From assembly GCA_030248135.1 (NCBI GenBank), contig JASANC010000589.1:1-64000 (forward strand): a DNA stretch of 64,000 nt, written 5' to 3'. The notes below the pieces were generated by a model that was given only the letters and a program-made list of their open reading frames with translations, ran no database searches and was not told the origin of the DNA. The translations under genes and the position numbers were made by a program. Source of the stretch: Theristus sp. LFF4_11. Lineage: Eukaryota; Nematoda; Chromadorea; Monhysterida; Xyalidae. This document shows, piece by piece, positions 11,159 through 23,700 of this stretch (positions are counted from its first letter, which is position 1; every line of letters starts with the position of its first letter).

Positions 11159-13690
11159 CGTCACTGAAATCCACTGTAGTGCGTCGAAAATTCTAAACCA
11201 GAGTTCTTTGACATTTTATTTCATCTTTTTGGTATTCAAGTTTTTGCTTAAAGAATTATTGAAATTGGCAAAAATTTGAAGTCTGTTAGAGCACGTGTAT
11301 AATGAACGTATAATGCACGACAATCAAATATGGTCGGTTACCGAGTGCAATTGTGTTCACCTGGTGGGCTTGCTGAGTGTCCTAATCGTAGCAGCGATAG
11401 GCCAGGTGCGTTGATAAGCAATAAACCGATGGTTACCTGGTTACGATTGCATCATGGATGGACATGGTCGAGCATTGGCGTTAGTTGAGCAAATATCATT
11501 ATACTCGAACATGATTTCCATGAATCAACTCATTCGTTATTTATCTCACTATCCTCACTGGCACTGGCATGACAAGTGTGGCCGAAACAATCAATAATTG
11601 ATGTATTGTATCAGATATATACCAATAAAATGCACAATACAATAACCAGGTGATAAATCAACACTCGCTAAAAGCGAGCTCAATACAAGATCACAATGAT
11701 ACATCCGTACCATTCATGAACGCTGGATGCAAGCCAAAAGCAATTGTTGGGCGCCAAACAGAAAACTGTTGGCAATAATATTGATAAACACAAACAATTG
11801 GTTAACAGGCACAAAGTGAGTCTGTATCGGTTTCATTGACAAAACTCATCTGACGTCATTTTGACCAAAGTTTAAACACACCAATCGTCGTTGTCGGTTG
11901 ACGCTTCCAGGCAGAGGTTTTTGAATTTGTTGGCACATTCCGTTTTAAATTCGCTAAACCAATAGCATCGATATTAACTGATAGCATCGCTATTGGGATC
12001 CGTATTTTTTAATTGTTGGGTCGATGTGGCGATGTGCGAAAGCGTCCAACTGCACAGCAGGACGGCTGTGATATGAGGCAGCATGTTCGTTGACTTCACC
12101 AACAATGGTGCACCGATTCAACGTTGCATATCACCAACCGACCGGCCATGCAGAATGGAGTGTGAGGAGGCGAAATTTGATTCGTTGTGCGTAACGTTGC
12201 TAATTTCGATCGGGCGTTCCTTTGCAAACAATACTTCTAGTTTTTGTTTGTTGAAAAAATCTAAAAAATGTTTTTAAGCCGAACTAATGCAAAATGTAAA
12301 CCAAAACAATTAATAGGTTGCCGTCAGAAGCTGACGTAAATTAATTTCAAAACACGCATATTTTGAGGCTAATCGTTTGATTAAAAGCAGGACTACGATC
12401 ATTGGTGCATAAAAGGAAAAACAGTGCAGCCAATTTGCCGAATCGGTGAATATCCTTTTGATAAAAGGACTTCATTTTGACTGGGTGGGGAATCCAGTAT
12501 TTTTTCAACCTGCATCATTGCAAACAACAGAACCTCCCAAGCCAGAAACTACAGGACTCATTTTCCATCTGGGTCAAGTGCCACTTGCGTCTGTTCACCA
12601 CGATGGCTATGAGCCAAGATACACACCGCCAAACATCAATACGGTTCACAACCAAAGGGTCGGTCGCATTAAAAAGTTTTGAAACATGTTGCTTGATGAT
12701 TGCTTTGTTTGCGCAAAAAAATGTATGAATGAATAGAGTGGTGCAATATAGAACACAAGTGCTGTAGCGGTTTGTCAATCAACAAAAACCAACCAACACA
12801 ATGACTCAGCTCTGCAAGGTTTTTTTATGATATTATCACCGTAGATAACAGTAAAATCTGCAAAAAGAAGCCGAAGAGCGCGGAAACAAGCACAAGCTGA
12901 CGATTGCACGTGTTTGTGGTGTGTTGTGCTCTACAGCTGCTTGTCTGTGCGTAGCCAAAACAAAATCAACGAAAATCCACGCCGCGTGCGTAATTTTAAA
13001 AATAATATTAAAAAACGCATCAGGACAACAAACAGCCGAAAACACAACAAAAACTCGCGTGTTGTGCGTTCGGTCTGGTTTACACCACATCTGCGCCTGC
13101 GCTCCAGCCAAGACGAGTGTGTGTGTGTGTGTGTTTGCGTTAGATTGTTGCCGTCTGCTTTGGCAAACACAAAGGAACAAAGAGACTTGCTTATGCGCTG
13201 AATTTGCATCTGTTTTGGGCTTCACTCTCCCGTTTCGGTCATTTCCATTGCGATTACATGTACTGAGAAAAATATTCATAAAATATTACTATATGCTACA
13301 ACATACCATAAAATGTTGTTGATCGGTTTGGTCGTCGTTATCCAGGGAAATTGTTAGATCTTACGAATTTTACTTCAACTGCACGTGGAATCACTGCTTG
13401 AACAAGGTAACAAACCAGGGAAATGTGGAAGAGTCTGTGGCTATGGTAAACAGGCTTATGGTACTGAGCAACGCGTGATTTTCCCGCCAAAACGACCCTC
13501 TTCTTTGCACTCTTGGTTTTTGGCCTTTTCGAATTTCAATTGAACATTGCTTCTCCGCAGCTATCATGGCCGTTCTCATCATTTTATGAATTGAAAAAAC
13601 TGTCTTTACGACAGTGACGGTCTGATTTTGAGTGAGAGCATTGCACATATAGCGAAGAAGAGCTTTGCAGGTTGCGCACATGTTGCACAA
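11159..13690. other. Gene-free spacer
   Basis: No exon, RNA gene or strong repeat was recognised over about 2.5 kb. A short GT microsatellite sits at about 13118-13134. The promoter of the minus-strand Ly6-like gene must lie in the first part, but no core element is obvious. Confidence 0.4.
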
Positions 13691-13852
13691 ATGGAGAATT
13701 ACGACCCAAGTCAGTTCTCAGTGATGTTGGTGGACCTGGACGCAAAAGTGAAAAGCAGAGCTTTCAGAAATTTGTGCGAAAGAAAACGGAAAGCAATTGA
13801 AACCGTGGCAAGTGACAACCCTGGAAGAAAACCTCTAACTTTTTTGGAATAA
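13691..13852 (+). CDS. Possible 53-residue peptide
   Basis: A short ATG-started ORF encodes a charged peptide beginning MENYDPSQFSVMLVDLDAKV. Its TAA stop lies inside an AATAAA hexamer at about 13850. The composition is more protein-like than the surrounding frames, and the shared stop and polyadenylation signal would suit a terminal exon. I recognise no family, so it could be a chance ORF or a relic of a transposon gene. Confidence 0.22.
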   Translation: MENYDPSQFSVMLVDLDAKVKSRAFRNLCERKRKAIETVASDNPGRKPLTFLE

Positions 13853-15784
13853 ATAACAAAAATAAAAAAACTGAACTGGAAAGGAAAAAAACCGAAACTT
13901 TACAAAAGAGGCTGTGCGAGAAAGGGGAGCACGGCTGATTAAAAAATTGAAAAAAACAGCACAGCAGCAATCTTAAACAAAAGAACAAGCAATTCGTCAG
14001 TTGTTTTATACAACTATGAACTAACAGAGTGACACAAAACGGCATGCAGTGTTGTTGCCCCAAACCATTTTTGCCACCCCGCCTCTTTTTAAAAACTCTC
14101 GATTTTGTAAACACGCAACTACTCTGTGCTTTTATTCTGCTGCACAGGCATACCACAACTCGTTTTCACTTCATTTTGCTCATTACACAAAAAAACATTT
14201 GGGCGGGAAAAGTGAAAGAACCGTTTCAAAATTTTTAAAATAATAGCCTGTATGTACTGTATTTGTTGTCCGTTACAATGCGTTTAGCGCCATTTTTTCA
14301 AAAGTTTTCATTAACTGAGTAAATTCACGTATCTTGATGTAAAGTCACGTTTTCACGGTCACCAGTCAACAGAAACTTCGATTTTATCGTGTTGTTTGCA
14401 TTGTCAAACATCCTGTACAGATCCATGCTTAAGAAAGTTAGCACTTTTATCGAACATTGAAGACTGAAGTTAAAGACGACGCCGTGGCCGTAGCATCAAG
14501 GTTTTTTCGTATGAAGTGCAACCTGTGGGACAACCAAAACAAGATTACGCTCAAGAAAACAAAAATGATGAACATCATTTTTGAGCTGAGGAAATTCTAC
14601 ACTGAAGTGTATGAACTCCAAATGAAGCAAAGGTAAAATGCAAGATTCAACAAAAATTGAATTGATTTGAAGTTTTTTTATCGAACATACACGAACGAGC
14701 GTTGAACATTGAACGTTCAACATACGTTGAAATGCGACCCTTATCCTTGACGATGCAATGATCTTGAACAAAGCGATAATCTTGAACTCGTTGAAAAAAA
14801 CTGTTAAAATCAAAGTAAAAAGCCAGTTACCAGGATTGTTGATCACTGAAGAGTGAGAAAATAGCGCTGTGCCAAAAATCAAAATGGGGCAAACAGCTTG
14901 AGAGCTTGTGTTTGCAGAATCTTTGATTACAGACTAGCAGTTGACCCGTGCCTACGGCCCGGGTAAGAGATGTTTGCGATTTTGTTAACAGCAAGGTGCA
15001 CCCGCGGAATTATCGACATTTATTTGCTTCTGTTTTTATGGAACTGGAAAGGTGTTGGTTTTTTTAACCAAAGCTTTCATGCGTTTAAATTCGTTGATAC
15101 CGTTTGTATTTTTTGAGACAAGTAATCCGCTTTTATTTTTTGGGGCAAGTATTCCGCTTATATTTTTATCTCGAGAACCCGCTCGATTTTTAAAAGTGCT
15201 TTTCAAACGTTTCAACGGGCAGCAAATTTTCCTGAGGGGGGGGGGTGCACTGGCAGAAAAATTTCGTGAGGGGGGGGGGGTGCACGGGATCGCACGGGTA
15301 ATACCAAATTTTTGCCTCAGAAAAACACAAAAATTCTTGTAAAATACAGAATATTTTGTGCAAACAAGCTGCTTGTTTGGTCACAAACAACAAAATCTAT
15401 GCAGGGACAGACACAAACGTCAAGAAAAATGCAAAACTTACGGTATTTTTGGAAAAAATTAAGATGAGATTGACCACCGTGAGGGGGGGGGGTGCGATCC
15501 CGTGTTTTCTCGCGGAGGGGGGTGGGGGGAGTCTAGTACCCGTGTCGAGGTAAAGGGGGGAGAGGGGGTACACGGGTCGGCTGAGGGGGGGGGGGTGGAC
15601 CGTGCACAGGACAAATCCGTCCCCTTCAAAAAAATTTATGTTTTTGTCAAATAATAAATAAATAAAGGCGCAATAAAGCAAAGCAAAGCTAAATGTCAAA
15701 ACTAGACTTAAAGGATTACGGTAGCTCTCCAATGGGTCTCGACACGATTTTTTAAAAACGTCTCTGATTGCCAGCAAAAGCTAC
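13853..15784. other. Gene-free spacer with G-run repeats
   Basis: No gene is seen. From about 15220 there are repeated runs of 8 to 12 G followed by TGCAC. At about 15715-15785 there is a stray unit of the foldback family that forms the palindrome to the right (shared TCTCGACACGATTTT). Confidence 0.4.
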
Positions 15785-15952
15785 TCTAGTACCGAAGGCG
15801 AAAGCAAATTTTCGAGGGGGGGGGGGTGTCGTCACGGGGGGGGGGGGGGGTGACGAAAATTTTTCAGTGGGGGGGGGGTGGCCGTGGGTGTCAGTCATGG
15901 TGCAGTGACACCCCCCAGGCGTGGGCCACCCCCCACCCCACCCATGAGATTT
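15785..15952. repeat. Inverted copy of the 2.2-kb G/C-run repeat
   Basis: It reads TACCGAAGGCGAAAGC, then several G runs, and then GCGTGGGCCACCCCCC. It is the reverse complement of about 2160-2370 and is non-coding. Confidence 0.65.
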
Positions 15953-17205
15953 TGGTACTCCTTAAAAATATGGGTCCGCTCAAATTTCATTGCAGCGCGC
16001 TCATTGATAGCTCAAATGAAAGCCCTTGTTCTGATGAGTAATCCTGTGTGAGGGTTTTTTGAAATTCAAAATTTTGAAGAAGTTATTTGAATTTGAAATT
16101 TTCGATTGAGTGCGTCTGTGTCTGTGGTGAGCGAGCGTGTGCAGTGCACTGAATGACTGTATTTATGTGCTTGATGGATATTTATGATGGATACCGTTAC
16201 GTAATTGCATGAAACAGTCATACGTCTGAAGGTAGGACCAACGGGTTACGGTAGCGGTAGTTTTGGGTCTTGACACGAAGTTGCTGGAAGTGGAAACCAC
16301 TTTGTTTCTTGTGAATAACAGTTGAAACCTTTTAGAAACATGTAGCATTATAACAGAATATGTCAATAAGCGGATTTGAAGGGTTACGGTAACTCTGCAG
16401 TTGGTCTCGACACGATTTTAAAAAAAATCCATTATTGCCAGGAAAAGCTACTGGAATGATGGATACCGTTCACATGATTGCATGTAACAGTCATTATGTA
16501 AAAAGTTTGGTCCCACGGTTTACGGTAGCCGTATTTTGGGTCTTGCCACGAAGTTGCTGAAAACCACTGTTTATTGTGAATAACAGTTGAAATCTTTTGG
16601 AAACATGCAACGGAACTCCGAAAACACTCGGCTGTCCCGCTACCGTAACCCGTGGGACCAAACTTTTGACATAATAACTGTTACATGCAATCATGTGAAC
16701 GGTATCCATCATTCCAGTAGCTTTTCCTAGCAATAAAGGACGTTTTTAAAAAATCATGTCGAGACCAACAGCAGCGTTACCGTAACCCTTGAAATCCGGT
16801 TTTTGACATATTCTGTTAAAATACTGCATGTTTTTAAAAGGCTTCGACTGTTATTCACAAGAAACAACGTGGTTTTAAGCAACTTCGTGGCAAGACCGAA
16901 AACTACCGCTACCGTAATCCGTGGGCACTACCTTTAGACGTATGACTGTTTCATGCAATCATGTGAACGGTATCCATCATAAATATCTATCAAGCACATA
17001 AATACAGTCATTCAGTGCACTGTGCACGCTCACCACCGACGCACTCAATCGAAAATTTCAAATTCAAATAACTTCTTCATAATTTTGAATTTCAAAAAAC
17101 CCTCACACAGGATTACTCAGCAGAACGAGGGCTTTCATTTGAGCCATCAATCAGTGCGCTGCGATAAAATTTGAGCGGACCCATATTTTAAAGGAGTACC
17201 GAAAA
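15953..17205. repeat. 1.25-kb palindrome (foldback element)
   Basis: The left end TTGGTACTCCTTAAAAATATG is matched at the right end by its reverse complement near ATATTTTAAAGGAGTACC. The pairing continues inward for roughly 600 bases per arm (for example GGATACCGTTCACATGATTG against CAATCATGTGAACGGTATCC) to a centre near 16580. Within each arm a subunit containing ACGGTAGC and CACGAAGTTGCTG is itself duplicated. No ORF of note is present. Confidence 0.85.
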
Positions 17206-19087
17206 TTTTTGTTGAACTTTCGAAAAATTGTGCCAAAATTGAGGTTTTCAGAGCATATTAGAGGAAAATTTTTCGAATAAAAAAATCGGCATTTTTGAGT
17301 ACTTTTAAGGAGTATTTTTATATTTTTAAGGAGTACCCGGATTTGTCCTGTTTCCAAATCTCCCCAAATCCGCGTGCCTCCGTGTTCCGTGGTTTTGTTA
17401 AAGGTGCGCAGCGTGTTGTGTGCATATAAAATATGGGTCACTTTAAGCGGCATTCATACAATGTTTTTAAAGCACGCGCGGCTATTAAACACTGCAAAAC
17501 GCGTTCGCGTTGTTTCATTAGCGCCCCCAACAGGAGAATGATAGCTATGCGCTTTTTGCGCATTCGCAAGGCGCGTGCAGCTGTGGGGCAGCTACGCAAC
17601 AACACGCGTTCGCAAAGTTCATCAGCGCACCCAACAACTGCTCCGTAGCTATGCGGCTTTTTATGCATTCGGAACGTGCTTCTAGCTGCAGCACAGCTGC
17701 ACAGTGCGTGCGCGTTCTAGAGAAATTATTTACGCGCCGTCAAACTAATAAACTTTATAGATCTGGAAGTAAAAAAGCGCACAGCTGGTGAAGCAAATGA
17801 GGAGGTATTGTTGATCAAAACACCCAGTGTTGATGTGAAACATCACTGTCTCGCTGGGTTTGTGTGACAAGTGCTCTGCATTGCACGGCAGTGGCACGCA
17901 ATAGCCATCAGATGCCAACAGCTTTTTCAGTGTTCAGAATTTCGATTTTTAGCTTCAGGAAATCAGAAAAACTGTTCCGGAGTCCGGACGTCCATCCAAG
18001 CTGTTACGATGCTCAAAAACTTCATTAAATTCAAAAATTTGTCAAAAATTCAAAAATTCCAAAAGCTGTCTTTGGGATTTTTTGACCAACAGACTACTTT
18101 TCAAAGTTGTTTTATTGTTTTATTCTGTTGCATAATTTCATTTGAAGTTTGGTTGTGGAAGTTTGATTGGTTGTGATTTTTGTTGTTTTTTATTATTGTT
18201 CGTGTGCTGAAATTTGACGAGGTAGCTTTCAAAAAACGGTGAGCAAGCAAGCAAACAAAAACAGGTAGTTTTTTGATCAACAACAAACAATTGCAAAATT
18301 TAAAAAAAATCAATCAGAACAACGAACGGGGACAAGAAAACCGAAGACAGAATCTGATCATGTGTGTGGCAAGTTTTACTGGACAAATGTAACAAATATT
18401 TTGCAGTGAAGGAAGAGCTGAAGCTGGTGCTCATTTCAAAATGATTTCGTTTGCCAGGGAATTTTATTTGAAATCCCGTGAAAATCGAATCAAACAAGAT
18501 TGATTTTATCATATTTTGTAGTGTCATAACAACCTGTGTTGCCGAGGTGTCTCAGATTTATGTTTCAAATTAACAAATCAATATTGTGAAGCACAGCAAT
18601 GCGGCGGCTAAAAACACTTTTTGAATGCACAAAACGTCGTGCAGCTATGCGGCGCCTCTGCGGGCACTAATTGCACAAATCGCATTCAATAAATCACGCA
18701 GCTGCCCCCACAGCTACTGGGGCTTTGCGAACCCGTTTGCATCATTAGCGCACGCAACAGGTGCTGCGTAGCTCTGCGGCGTGTTCGTGCGCGTTCGCGT
18801 AAGCATAGTCTCGTTGCTCGCGGGGCAGCTTTTAATTCAAACTGTATGAATGCGCCTTTAGCTGCACGCAGCCTCCGTGTTGCCTCCGTGGTTTTGTTAA
18901 GCGTGCAGCCTCCGTGTTCCGTGTTGCCTCCGTGGTTTTGTTAAAGGCCTTTTAAATTTTTGTTTTTTTAATCACTTTAAAAAATTGATTTTTGTTAACC
19001 CTGTCCCTAAACCAACCGGCAGTGATTTTTTCTATTTTCTCCCTAAAACAGGCCGGGCCGGGCTGGGCATCATCGTCATCACATTAC
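17206..19087. repeat. Probable second foldback element and CCTCCGTG repeats
   Basis: A sequence near 17445 (GCGGCATTCATACAATG) is matched in inverse near 18845 (CTGTATGAATGCGCC), suggesting a 1.4-kb element with imperfect inverted ends. The interior has GC-rich GTAGCTCTGCGGC-like phrases on both sides. The motif GTGTTGCCTCCGTGGTTTTG recurs several times at 18880-18950 and once near 17370. No gene is recognised. Confidence 0.4.
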
Positions 19088-19832
<745 letters not shown>

Positions 19833-19961
19833 GCTTCATGCGGTTGTCACTTTGTGTCTGTCGGAAACTTGAAATCAGATTTTTTACGGAACACACGTTG
19901 CTTTCTGTCGTTTCCCGGTGCTTGATACTGTTATTTTTGAGTTCTTTTGTTGGATGCTGAT

Positions 19962-20462
19962 CATAGTTGTTCCAGAGCTGGGGGTTTGGGGCCGATATAG
20001 ATAGCTTGGGCAAATTTTCCAGGTACAGTCCATCTGGAAAATATATGCAACATGACGCGAACATGACGTGATGACCAACCCATCAGCGCTGAGAACACCT
20101 CATGATTAACCAATCAGCGCTGAGAGTTTCTATGACCAACCAATCAGCAAGTTGCATATATTAGCGAGATTGACTGTAGATAGTTGCAAAATTTTGAGGG
20201 GGGCATGATCGGCATGTGACTTTTGGGGCAGTTAACCTAAAATTAGCGAAAATTTCAAGAATTTCATGCAAAAATATTAATAGTCAATTTTGGTCAAAAA
20301 TGTCTCATTTTGTGTCTTCGAAGACTAGCTTTTTTAGATAGATAGCTGGCTGAGAAATTTTTTTCAGACAGATAATAGCTGAGCCGAAAAACACCTCTGA
20401 TAGAGACAGATTCGAAAATTTTTTGTGGGACCGCCCCCAGTTCCTCCCCCAGAACAACTATG
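19962..20462 (+). mobile_element. hAT-like MITE, copy 3, with a nested element
   Basis: It begins CATAGTTGTTCC and ends GAACAACTATG, flanked by an 8-bp duplication with one mismatch (ATGCTGAT at 19954-19961, ATGCTGGT at 20463-20470). It is more diverged than copies 1 and 2 and is interrupted at 20026-20176 by another MITE. It lies between HINT and CHERP. Confidence 0.85.
20026..20176. mobile_element. Nested 151-bp TA-flanked MITE
   Basis: The ends read CAGTC and GACTG, flanked by TA on each side (20024-20025 and 20177-20178), with an inner inverted repeat ATATATGCAAC / GTTGCATATAT. The interior holds three direct copies of an ACCAATCAGCGCTGAGA-like phrase. It splits the CTAGATAGATAGC-type stretch that is continuous in the other hAT-like copies, so it is younger than copy 3. 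Confidence 0.8.
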
Positions 20463-20718
20463 ATGCTGGTTTTTGGGGGTTGTTCAGTTCAATTGTTTTG
20501 GGTTCTCCTGTGTCTCCTGTGTGGTAAAATGTCTGGATAAAATGAAAATGAAAAAAATTGGATTTTAGCAGTTTCGAAAGCGTTGTTCAAACGCTTGTCA
20601 TACTTTTTGTTTGTTCCCAGTTTTTCATTTTTATCAAAGCTCTGGTGTTAACTATGATTCTGCTTTTAGAAACCGAGTGACGTTAAAAAGCAGTTGCGGT
20701 TTCAAGCAAAAAACTATC

Positions 20719-23700
20719 ATGTCAACGGTACCTAAACCTCCGGACGGTTGGTCAAATGTGTTTTTTCGTTTATTCGACGAACAACTGCAAGTGCACAAAA
20801 AATGATTCAGAATCATTCTGGCAAGTGCTTTGTGTCTATGGCCAGTTGAACAAGTGTTATGCTTGTGCAGATCCAGAGTTGCGTAATGTGATCGAAAAGC
20901 TGGCACAATTTGTGGCGCGAAACGGCCAGGAATTCGAGACGATGACGAAAACAAAACAGAAGGACAATCCGAAGTTTTCGTTTCTGTTTGGTGGTGAATT
21001 CTACAACTACTATCAGTACATGGTGGCAACCGAACAAGCACGTCAGTAATTTGATTCATTCAAAATCTTGACTCGACTTAAAAAATGACTGTCCAGCAAA
21101 CGGAACATTGATCAATGCGTTTGTAGACGACAAAAGGAAATTGGCTTCTGGGTGATCTGATCAGGTCGAATCTCGGGGATTCGGTCATTTCGCTGATTTT
21201 GAATTCCTGTGTCATACATGAAACTGCTTGGTAAATTGAGTCGCAGAACCACAAGAAAAGACAATAGTAATGAATGTTGTACCCCGTCACAATGACGCAA
21301 TCGCACTTGTTTATCGCCGCAAAACGTGTGATTGCTCCAATTTAGTGCTGGCCAACTGCATTTGAGCATTTTCATTTTCAACCACTCCCAGAACTCAAAA
21401 GGCTCACTCGAACGGCGGTGCACTGCGCTGTGTCCAACCTCCCCTCCCACCCATGACCCATCAGTCAATGATCGATTGCAAGTTGCAACAATCGCGGGTT
21501 TCCCCGTTTCGCAACGCACGTTGTCATTATTGTTTTCATTGTCAAGTGATGAAGAAACGCCAGCAACAGCAGCAGCCGTTCAGCACGCCGTCGCAGTCGC
21601 CGATGCCGGCGCAGTGTGTCGCGTCGTCGTCCGCTGCTGCTCGTGCGCCCGCCGCCGCTCTGCCACAGAATCCAGCCGATCAAGCAGCTGCCATCACGCA
21701 ACTCGAGACACAGATGCACGACAGCGAACGCAACCTGAAGGCGCAGTACGATTCGCTGATGCTCCAGCAACAGGTGTGTGTGTGCTGGTTGTGTTCAGTT
21801 GGTGTAGTATGTTTGTCTAAACATGTCACTTCTCGCAGAATACAGTGCATGCGAAAATTTGAACCACAGCTGCAAGAACGACTGTATCGCGTGTGGTTGT
21901 TGAAATCACAAGTTTGCAGCTGCATATGGTTTTTGAAACTGCAACTTTCGCTTTCGTTATTCTCTCGCGTGTTCTGTACCCTGCGATAAAAGTAACTGAG
22001 TTAAACAAACGTACTGTACAGTTTGGTTGAATTCGAATAAACAAGGCTGGAATCTTCTAAATCAAGGTGAGGTCGCAAACTAGGACTTGTGTGTTATCAA
22101 GAATGGCCAACATGTGAGTGCAATGGTCAGACAACGAACGAGCGCAATCAATTTGACAGATATCTGAATTTCTGATGGTCTTTCTGGTTTTCCGCTGATT
22201 TTGAGTTTACTAAAACGGAAGTTTTCGAATTCATCTCAGTTGGAAGTGGAACAGACGATGCACCGTGCCGAGGACAAGGCCGTTCGCGAGCTCGCCAAAA
22301 GCAGCAATCTGTTGCTCGCTGACTTTGAGCACGTCTTGAAGGCGTTGGTCGCGTCATGCACCAAAGACGCCATCGCGGTTAAGCACCACTCTGGTTTACT
22401 TGATGTTTTTGTATTTTGGATCATTTCAACGGGGTGATTGTTGCGTTGCAGACGGCAAAACAGTGGATCATGAACTACTGTCCGTCAGACTGGCTGAAAG
22501 AAGTCATCCTCAAGTTCTTGTTGGTCGAGTAAGTTTTTTTAAATTTAGATTCGATGGTTTTTGGTGTGTGTTTTTTTTGTTATTTTCTGTTTATTCCACA
22601 TACATTTTTGTTCTCGTAAACTGACGCATGGTCACGTTTTTCAGAACGAGCAATCCAGGCGCAACAAACGACCGAAGATTGCATCTGCTTTATCTGCTGA
22701 ATGACATTGCTCATCAAAGGTTTGAGAGGGACCATGAATTGTGCAAAAACTCATTCAATCTGGTGTCGCACGAAGATATTATCAGTCAGTACGACTTTTC
22801 TGTCACATGACATCTTTGTTTAAGGGGCATTCATGAAGCAGTGTTTGGTGACGCGTTGCTGTGATGAAATATCACTATGCGTCACCAAATACTGCTTTAT
22901 GAATATGGTTATACTTGTTTGTTCAGCATGCGCCGAAAGCAGACTGGCGTCACGGAGCTGCTGAGTCGCTACGTGCCGTTGGTGTTCGCGTGCGCGTCGC
23001 ACTACTCAACCGAGAAACCGAGCGAAAAACTGAACAAACTGATGTCACTCTGGCAGACGCAGAATTACTTCAACGATGATGCTTATAAAGTGCGTTGTTG
23101 AAATGAAATTGAATTATATAGCTGCTGAGCTTGTGAATTTCTACTTAGTTTATTGTCTTTGTTCTTTCAGCAACTGCATGACCCTGAGCAAACTTTCCAA
23201 GAATGGCAGAAATCGCTGGGCGCGCAGCACGAGTCACTAGTGGAACCGGTTCGCAAGGTAAGGCCAACAACGTTTTTGGTTGATCATTGTATTTTTGTCT
23301 CGTAAACACTGTTGTTTCGTCACAGTTGCTATAGTTCAGTTACTACGCTCTGACGAAGCAGCCGTTTGCTTGTTTCAGCGAATCCAAGACCAATACAAGC
23401 AGTATCAGCAGCAGCACCAAGACTTCAGTCGTCACGCTCAGCAGCAGATCAACGCGTTGCGCACGATGATTCAATTCCAGGAGGCGCACAGGCCGCCGGC
23501 TGCAAGTTCCAGCAGCGGTACGAGTCCATTGTGCTTTGTCCATTGTGCATGCAGTAGGTTGTTTAAACCGGTTAGTGTTTCGGAGAATGCAGAGTTCGCA
23601 CAACAAGACACAACGGCGGAGTTGCAAGAACGCACATTTTTGTGGTGTATGATTTCAACCAAACCAGACTCTCCAGCACATTGGTTGTTCACCTTGCTGT

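Noticed and set aside
15220..15600. ORFs rich in Gly or Pro over G-run DNA.
   Set aside because: They are translations of homopolymer runs in a repeat and have no splice or start support.
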